From NCBI GenBank assembly GCA_930980855.1, contig CAKNIZ010000002.1, positions 1 to 64,000 of the forward strand: a stretch of 64,000 nt of DNA, given 5' to 3'. Shown piece after piece: positions 58,666 through 64,000 of this stretch; within the stretch, counting starts at the first letter, position 1; each line of letters starts with the position of its first letter. Under the pieces are notes generated by a model. That model did not search any database. It saw only the letters and a program-made list of their open reading frames with translations, and was not told the origin of the DNA. A program made the translations under genes and the position numbers. The stretch is from an uncultured Clostridium sp. (GTDB lineage Bacteria; Bacillota; Clostridia; TANB77; CAG-508).

Positions 58666-60478
58666 CTATGCACCTAATTCAAATGGGATACTTGTTCCAT
58701 TTCCGCCTATTACTTTTGTTCCTGGTTTTAGCATGAAAACTGGACGCAAACCTGCTGAAAATTTAGAACTTCCTAGAGAATACCAAATGTATGTACATAA
58801 GTATTTATCCTCTTTTACTGCTCCTGCTTTTGCCACATATCGAACAGAAAAGAAGTGATCTGGTCCATCCCATGTATGATAACGTGATGTTAACCAATAT
58901 TTTTCTTCTATGCTATGAATTCCCAAAGCTTTCATTTGATTATAGTCTGTTTCATAATAGCTATCACCAGCTTTCAAGCGTCCACTATATTTATCCATAG
59001 AATCACTATTAACCATTCCAGCTCCGTCATAATCTGGGTTATTAGGAACAGATCCTACACATCTTGCTCTTGTAGAATATGCACTATTGTTATACTCATT
59101 TGCTTTACTATTTAGTGTACTTATCGCATTATTATAATCTCCCATTCCTTCAAGAGCTAATGTTTCAACACTCTGCATTGGTATTAATTGTACTCCATAG
59201 CCAGAGGAATTGTCATATAATACTATGCAAGTTCTTTTTGTTCCTTTTCCGTCTGTGTAATTAACATAATTTCCGGCTTTTAAAGTATCTTCAACAGTTG
59301 GATAACCTATCGCTGTTTTTACAGTTATAGTATTTTCACCTTTATTTCCTGCTTGGTCATATGCTTCTACTTTTATATTGTAGTTTGTCTCAGCAGTTAG
59401 TCCATTAAAAGTATATGTATTACTTTCAATTGTTGCTTTCTCTGTGCCATCTAAAAAATATTTATATGTTCCGCTTGCTGCTAGTCCACTTTCACCGTCT
59501 GTTGCTGTTACTGTTACTGTAATACTATTGTCCGTTACTGCTCCTGTTGCTATCTGACTTACTGTCGGTAATATTGTATCGGTTATGCTTGCACTTGCTG
59601 GTTCTGTTACATTTGTTCCATCTGTTAATATCGCATATACTGTTTGTCCATGTTTCAAACCTTCTATTTTACTTCCAGCACTTATATCAGTCCAAGTTCC
59701 TGAAAAACTATCAATTTGATATTGTAAGTTTAATACAGTTTCTTCTGTATTTATTGTTACACTAGCAGTTCCATTACTCCATATTGGGTCAGTAAAGGTT
59801 ATAGCGCCTACTGGTAACTCTCCTGTTAATACGTTTATAATTTTTTCTGTATTTCCACCTTTGGTTTCTACTTTAACTTTTATATTATATATTGTATTTG
59901 CTTCCAACTCATCGAATGTAAATGTATTTATACTTTCTTTTCCTACTTCATTCCAGTTTTCTTCTGCATCATCATTTTTTTTATATGAATATGTAAATGT
60001 GGCTCCATCTACCTCACTTGCTTCAACTAATATGCTAATACTACTTGTAGTTCTATTTGTTACATTGATTTTTATAATTCTCGGACCTTCTATTTTTCTA
60101 ATATATTTTCCTAACTTCGGAACACTTCTATCTAATTCAAATACAAATCCATTTAGTCCCACTTCATTTGTATCAAGATACACATTTGGTAATCTATCTT
60201 TTATAAAATTATTTAGAAATTCATTCTCATTATATTGTGAATTGGTTTGCTTGTCTATTGAAGCATCTGCTAGTACTATTTCAATTCGTTCTCTAGCTTC
60301 AGCTTTCTCTGTTTCAAATTTTGACTGTTGTGCTCGTGCTATAATACCATTTTCTCCCATTATCAAATTTATTGTTACTGCTGCCAAAATTAATAGAATT
60401 ATTATTGTTACGACTAGTGCTATAAGCGTTATTCCGTTTTTCTTGAGTTTTAATCATAAAAATTTTTTTCTTATTCAT
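58666..60478 (-). CDS. Pilin-like surface protein with fibronectin-type repeats, frameshifted near the N-terminus
   Basis: The open frame from about 60455 encodes a type IV-pilin-like leader KNGITLIALVVTIIILLILA followed by AVTINLIMGENGIIARAQ, then a long helix, two fibronectin type III-like or Ig-like domains (about 150-370, with VDGATFTYSYKK and ASGTYKYFLDG), and a C-terminal domain with YVNYTDGKGTKRTCIVLYD and GLRPVFMLKPG. The only ribosome binding site and ATG (AAGGAG, 60478) lie in another frame, MNKKKIFMIKTQEK. Five A bases (60441-60437) separate them. Removing one gives MIKTQENGITLIALVV, the expected prepilin start. So the gene is split by a one-base slip, and may be inactive, phase-variable or a sequence error. 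Confidence 0.8.
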
Positions 60479-60539
60479 TTTTTCTCCTTTATCCGAAACT
60501 TACAAGTTTTATATCATAATTCAAGTAAGTTCACTATTT

Positions 60540-61019
60540 TTATTTTATCTCAGTTACTATAAAATCTTTTGCATCTACTACATTACCAGTTATATTTGCA
60601 TTAAGTTTGATGGTTTCTCCTGGTTCTATATCTCCTATTACTGGTTTTCCAGTTGTTATTACATTTCCATTTTTATCTAGTATATCTATTTTAACTATTT
60701 CCGCATTATGCTTTGTTGCTCCATTATTTTTTACATCTGCTAATAATACTGTCATTCCATCCTTTTCTGTATATTGAATATTAGTTATTTCTAAGTTTTT
60801 ATATTTCTTAGTGTTATTTAGTTCTTGGCTTGTATTTATTTTCGTTCCATCATCCAATTCTTTTATATATTCTTCTTCATTTGCTATTGGACTTTGTGAG
60901 TTTTGATTTTGTAGTGTTTCTTCCTCTTTATCCCCAAATATTAATGCTAATATTACTATTAATACAATAACTATTACTGCCCCTAATAATATCATCCATT
61001 TCTTTCCATTTCTATTCAT
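60540..61019 (-). CDS. Membrane-anchored FxLYD/DUF4352-like protein
   Basis: A 159-residue protein with a short signal anchor (about residues 8-29), a polar linker, and a beta-sandwich domain of about 95 residues (KNLEITNIQYTEKDGMTVLL, ADVKNNGATKHNAEIVKI, GDIEPGETIKLNANI). This pattern matches the FxLYD type of extracellular domains. It precedes the pilin-like gene by about 60 bases on the same strand, so both would be expressed from the transcript that begins at leader b. Function likely structural or interaction-related at the cell surface. Confidence 0.75.
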   Translation of the reverse strand: MNRNGKKWMILLGAVIVIVLIVILALIFGDKEEETLQNQNSQSPIANEEEYIKELDDGTKINTSQELNNTKKYKNLEITNIQYTEKDGMTVLLADVKNNGATKHNAEIVKIDILDKNGNVITTGKPVIGDIEPGETIKLNANITGNVVDAKDFIVTEIK

Positions 61020-61079
61020 TTAATTCCCTCCTTAAATTTTTTCTTAATTAAAGATTCTTTTCATATTAGTAGTTGCATA

Positions 61080-61215
61080 TCATGCAAAGAAACTATGCCT
61101 TTTAGATTCTTCTAAAAAGCATAGTTTCTCTATGTCTACATAAGTCTATTTTGTTAGATTTCACCATATATATAGTCTTAAGACTTTCAATTTTTTTCAT
61201 TAGTTTATCTCCTAT
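61080..61215 (-). ncRNA. Leader RNA b with alternative terminator
   Basis: Homologue of leader a. On the minus strand: TAGGAGA, an ATG, hairpin AGTC-TTAA-GACT, a short TA stretch, then ACTTATGTAGACATAG. A CATAG/CTATG pairing competes with the long terminator (GAAACTATGCTTTTTAGA with TCTAAAAGGCATAGTTTC then TTT). Relative to leader a, the first hairpin shows a C-G to U-A compensatory change. The first codons of the possible peptide (MKKIESLKTIYMV) are related to those of leader a. Ligand or trigger unknown. Confidence 0.7.
61085..61128 (-). terminator. Conditional terminator of leader b
   Basis: An almost perfect 18-bp stem (61128-61111 with 61106-61089), loop AGAA, then TTTG on the minus strand, about 65 bases before the FxLYD gene start. 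Confidence 0.88.
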
Positions 61216-61289
61216 TTATCTTTAATGTTATTCCTATTTTATACATATATTTTATTATAGTCAAGGTATTTTTACTCGATAATTCTATT

Positions 61290-62237
61290 TTATATTTCCT
61301 TATCAATATCTTCTTTCATTTTGCTTAGAACCTCAAAGCTTGCATCAAATTTTGCTTGTTCTTCTTCGCTTAAGCTAACATTTAATATATCTTCTACACC
61401 TTTATTACTAATAATCGCTGGTACACCAATATATAATCCAGAATGTCCATAGTTATCATCTAAATAAGTAGAAACAGTCAATATTTCATGTTCATTATTA
61501 AGTATTGTTTTTACTAATTTAGCTAATCCTAAACCAATTCCATAATATGTTGCTTTCTTTCTATTAATAATTTCATATGCTGCTTGTTGAACTTCTGTAT
61601 ATATTTCATCAAGTATTTTTTCGCTCTTTCCTCTTTCTTTTAGAATTTGTATTAATGGTTTACAACCAACGTAGCTATGTGACCAAGCAACAAATGATGA
61701 ATCTCCATGTTCTCCCATTATATATGCATGTATATTTTTTGGAGATATTTTTAATCTTTCTCCTAATAAATATCTTAATCTTGATGTATCTAACACTGTC
61801 CCTGAACCAATAACCTTATGTTTTGGGAAGTTTGACACTTTTTCTACAACATATGTCATTAAATCAACTGGATTTGTTGCAACAACAAATATTCCTTTAA
61901 ATCCTGATGCAACAACTTTTTCTGTTATATCTTTCATAATTCCTGCATTAGTTTTTGCAAGCTCTAATCTTGTTTGTCCTGGCTTTTGAGCTAGTCCTGC
62001 TGTTATAACAACTATATCAGCATTAGCACATTCATCATAATCTCCTGCCTTTATTTCTATTCTACTTGGAGCACAAGAAAGGCCATGAGCTAAATCCATT
62101 GCTTCTCCTTCTGCTTTATCTTTTAAAACATCTATTAAAACAAGTTCATTCACTCCTCCTTGGTTTTCTAAAGCATAAGCCATGCTCATTCCTACAAATC
62201 CTGTACCTACTAAAACTACTTTTCTTTTTGAAACCAT
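61290..62237 (-). CDS. ldh: L-lactate dehydrogenase
   Basis: A 315-residue NAD-dependent enzyme that regenerates NAD+ from pyruvate. The start MVSKRKVVLVG at 62237 has TAGGAGG upstream. Rossmann motif GTGFVGMSMAY, substrate Arg in GLAQKPGQTRLELA, Asp/Arg in DTSRLRYLLGE and the active-site His in GEHGDSS are all visible, as is the Gln in AQKPGQTR that favours lactate over malate. Tetramer residues typical of Firmicute LDH. Monocistronic. Confidence 0.96.
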   Translation of the reverse strand: MVSKRKVVLVGTGFVGMSMAYALENQGGVNELVLIDVLKDKAEGEAMDLAHGLSCAPSRIEIKAGDYDECANADIVVITAGLAQKPGQTRLELAKTNAGIMKDITEKVVASGFKGIFVVATNPVDLMTYVVEKVSNFPKHKVIGSGTVLDTSRLRYLLGERLKISPKNIHAYIMGEHGDSSFVAWSHSYVGCKPLIQILKERGKSEKILDEIYTEVQQAAYEIINRKKATYYGIGLGLAKLVKTILNNEHEILTVSTYLDDNYGHSGLYIGVPAIISNKGVEDILNVSLSEEEQAKFDASFEVLSKMKEDIDKEI

Positions 62238-62329
62238 AATATTACCTCCTAAAATTTTGAATCTTGCTATTTTTATTATTGACATAATTTTACTTTTTAA
62301 TACAGCGTAAATATTATATTACAAAGTGA

Positions 62330-62364
62330 AAAAAAAATCAATTCCATTTTACTGGAATTGATTT
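62330..62364 (-). terminator. Terminator of the small membrane protein gene
   Basis: On the minus strand AATCAATTCC pairs with GGAATTGATT around AGTAAAAT and is followed by seven T. It lies between the gene ending at 62396 and the ldh start. Confidence 0.9.
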
Positions 62365-62395
62365 AAAAATTTTCGAAAATCTTTATGTATTTTCC

Positions 62396-62773
62396 TTATA
62401 TTTTCTTCCAAAGTACATCTAAGCCGTCGTTTTCAATTACTTTTTCTTCTTTTTTTGCGTTTTTAGATTTTTTTCCACCTTTTGTTGTTTTACTTGCTTC
62501 AACTTGAATTTTATCTAACCATAAGAACATTAAGAATGAAATAAATATAAATATTTCATCTACAGCTATTGATACGGCAAAAGCTGTCATATTCGCTGTA
62601 TCTTCTAATGCTGATAATTCTATTGTATGACCTACTAGTATTGTTAAAAATACTAATAATACAATACATGGTATAGTATTCTTCTTATATTGATTTGCTA
62701 AGAAAGCACATAATATAACTAATACAAGCGCTACAACAACATATATTGGATTTGTAAAATCGATAATTGGCAT
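62396..62773 (-). CDS. Small membrane protein of unknown function
   Basis: A 125-residue protein with three to four transmembrane helices (about residues 8-27, 33-51 and 65-87) and a Lys-rich cytoplasmic tail (SKTTKGGKKSKNAKKEEK) that ends VLWKKI. No family recognised. Start preceded by GGAGG. It is followed by its own terminator, then ldh. Confidence 0.65.
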   Translation of the reverse strand: MPIIDFTNPIYVVVALVLVILCAFLANQYKKNTIPCIVLLVFLTILVGHTIELSALEDTANMTAFAVSIAVDEIFIFISFLMFLWLDKIQVEASKTTKGGKKSKNAKKEEKVIENDGLDVLWKKI

Positions 62774-62876
62774 AGCTATTTCCTCCTTTGTTTTAGTTTA
62801 TTCAATAATATACTATTTACTTTATTTTTGCAATATATTTTATATTAAGATTATGTTACATTTATATTACATAGTT

Positions 62877-62974
62877 TTCGAAGTATTAAGATTTATAATT
62901 CCAAACGTAAGAATACGTTGGCCGGTTCACTCCAAGCTTTCGCTCACCTTAATTATAAATCTTAATACTTCGAA
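62877..62974. repeat. Nested palindromic element of a different sequence family, copy 11
   Basis: A perfect 24-bp inverted repeat: TTCGAAGTATTAAGATTTAT plus AATT at 62877-62900, and its complement at 62951-62974. It encloses a 50-base interior with its own hairpin CCAAACGTAAGAATACGTTGG and a GGTTCACTCC...TCACC part. Outer arms GTTACATTTATATTAC (from 62855) and AATATATTATTGTAAC (to 62994) bracket it and reach the end of glmM. The architecture matches the other elements, but the arms and core are unrelated in sequence. Confidence 0.8.
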
Positions 62975-62985
62975 ATAATAATATA

Positions 62986-64000
62986 TTATTGTAACTTCTT
63001 ACTTATAAACTCAGCAAGTTCAGTAGCTTTTTTTGTAATGTATTCCTGATTGTCTCCTTCTATCATAACTCTTACTAAAGGTTCTGTACCAGAAGCTCTG
63101 ATTAAAACTCTGCCATTTCCAGCGAACTCATCTTCTAATTTCTTAATTTTTTCTTGTATTTCTGGTTCTTTATCAAAATTATATTTTTTGTCAGAGTTTA
63201 CTTTAGCATTTATTAAAACTTGAGGATATATTTTTATTATTTTTGCAAGTTCTGAAACTTTCTTTTTCTCACTTAAAATACATCTTATAAGCATTAATGA
63301 TGTTAATATTCCATCACCAGTTGGATTGTAATCTAATAGTATAATATGTCCCGATTGCTCTCCTCCTAAATTGTATCCGTTTTCTAACATATTTTCTAAA
63401 ACATATCTATCTCCAACTTTTGTTTGTTCTAAATGTATATTATTGTCTTTGCAATATTTGCTCATTCCTAGGTTGCTCATAACTGTTGCAACTAATGTAT
63501 CTTTAGCAAGTTTTCCCTCTTTTTTTAGTTTATTTGAAATAATTGCCATAATTATATCGCCATCTACTTCATTTCCATTTTCATCAACAGCTAGGCATCT
63601 ATCTCCATCTCCATCATATGCAATTCCTAAACTGCAGTGATTTGCTGTAACAAATTTCTTTAACATATCTAAATGTGTTGAACCACAATTTTCGTTTATA
63701 TTTGTTCCATTTGGTGTATTATTTATGATATAATGCTTTATTCCTAGTGCTGTGTAAACTTTATCTGCAATAACTGATGTGGCGCCATTTGCAGTATCTA
63801 TTGCAACAACAAAGTCATCATCGTCATAATTTTCAAATTCATCTTCAAAATTCTTTCTAAAGAAATATAAGTACTCATCTAATAAGTCTTCTCTTATCTC
63901 TGATGTTCCAATTTTATTGCTTTCTGCCTTTAATTCTTCTATTTTATCTGAATCAAGTACTTCTTCTATTTCTTCCTCTAAACTATCTGGAATTTTCATT
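62986..64000 (-). CDS. glmM: Phosphoglucosamine mutase, C-terminal part (cut by window end)
   Basis: At least 337 codons of a GlmM-type phosphohexomutase, which turns glucosamine-6-phosphate into glucosamine-1-phosphate for UDP-GlcNAc. Visible: the metal loop AYDGDGDRCLAV, GGEQSGHIILLDY (sugar-binding), DGILTSLMLIRCI and the phosphate-binding RASGTEPLVRVM. The N-terminal part with the active-site phosphoserine lies beyond 64000. The GEQSGH and DGDGDR pattern favours GlmM over phosphomannomutase. Its stop lies within the outer arm of element copy 11. Confidence 0.93.
   Translation of the reverse strand, partial: MKIPDSLEEEIEEVLDSDKIEELKAESNKIGTSEIREDLLDEYLYFFRKNFEDEFENYDDDDFVVAIDTANGATSVIADKVYTALGIKHYIINNTPNGTNINENCGSTHLDMLKKFVTANHCSLGIAYDGDGDRCLAVDENGNEVDGDIIMAIISNKLKKEGKLAKDTLVATVMSNLGMSKYCKDNNIHLEQTKVGDRYVLENMLENGYNLGGEQSGHIILLDYNPTGDGILTSLMLIRCILSEKKKVSELAKIIKIYPQVLINAKVNSDKKYNFDKEPEIQEKIKKLEDEFAGNGRVLIRASGTEPLVRVMIEGDNQEYITKKATELAEFISKKLQ

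Noticed and set aside
61080-61215. c-di-GMP-I (GEMM) riboswitch as the identity of the two leaders
   Set aside because: There is a vague similarity to the GCAAAGCC...GGCC region, but the first hairpin with its tetraloop and the paired GGCAAACC/GGUUGCC strands are missing.

Overview
The window is 64 kb of very AT-rich DNA from a low-GC Gram-positive bacterium, most likely an anaerobic, spore-forming member of the Clostridia. The evidence is strong Shine-Dalgarno sites (GGAGG type), sigma-A promoters, a dipicolinate synthase subunit B gene, a YtvI-like permease, a CwlD-like amidase, a LexA-type SOS box and many clostridial surface-protein families. The species cannot be named from the sequence. 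About fifty genes are present and nearly all lie on the minus strand. The few plus-strand genes start near 10.8, 11.5, 12.6, 20.7, 27.5, 35.8 and 53.0 kb. No rRNA, tRNA or CRISPR array was recognised.

Layout. 0-2.6 kb: a cut-off ATPase gene, a 1 kb gene-free stretch and an AbiEi/AbiEii toxin-antitoxin pair under a palindromic operator, bracketed by a near-identical 48-bp direct repeat. 2.6-10.7 kb: an ankyrin membrane protein, an MgtA-type Mg2+ ATPase, a MazG-like enzyme, an XRE regulator, a NagZ-like glycosidase and a GtrII-like membrane protein. 10.8-13.1 kb: a compositionally foreign orphan gene, a Xer-type recombinase and dpaB. 13.3-24.2 kb: release factor 2, an ABC exporter, an SOS-controlled Y-family polymerase with a YolD partner, a ferritin-like protein, and a cysteine synthase behind a cysteine-codon attenuator. 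24.4-39 kb: housekeeping genes secA, murD, a CMP-kinase-like gene, uvrA and uvrB. 39-52.8 kb: a transglutaminase-like protein, a small kinase, a broken acetyltransferase, an aldo/keto reductase, glycosyltransferases, a RelA/SpoT-like protein, a two-component system and an EAL phosphodiesterase. 53-64 kb: smpB, a cell-wall amidase, surface proteins behind two related leader RNAs, fructose-bisphosphate aldolase, lactate dehydrogenase and glmM (cut by the window end).

The most striking feature is a family of nested palindromic intergenic elements. Nine copies share a core and two more share the architecture. All have terminal arms like AATTGTATATT/AATATACAATT. Inside is a multibranched core whose stems covary between copies and whose first small hairpin keeps a GNRA tetraloop (GTAA, GTGA, GCAA). 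Most copies sit at the centre of a longer inverted repeat peculiar to that locus. Two plus-strand genes (27.5 and 35.8 kb) are each bracketed by oppositely oriented copies, as expected if recombination between copies had flipped them.

Two further regulatory systems can be read from the sequence. One is a complete attenuator in front of the cysteine synthase gene: consensus promoter, a 15-residue leader peptide with three consecutive Cys codons, competing hairpins and a terminator. The other is a pair of homologous leaders (56.4 and 61.2 kb) with a terminator and an alternative hairpin, each in front of a cell-surface gene. The pilin-like gene behind the second leader is split by a frameshift in a five-A run within its leader.
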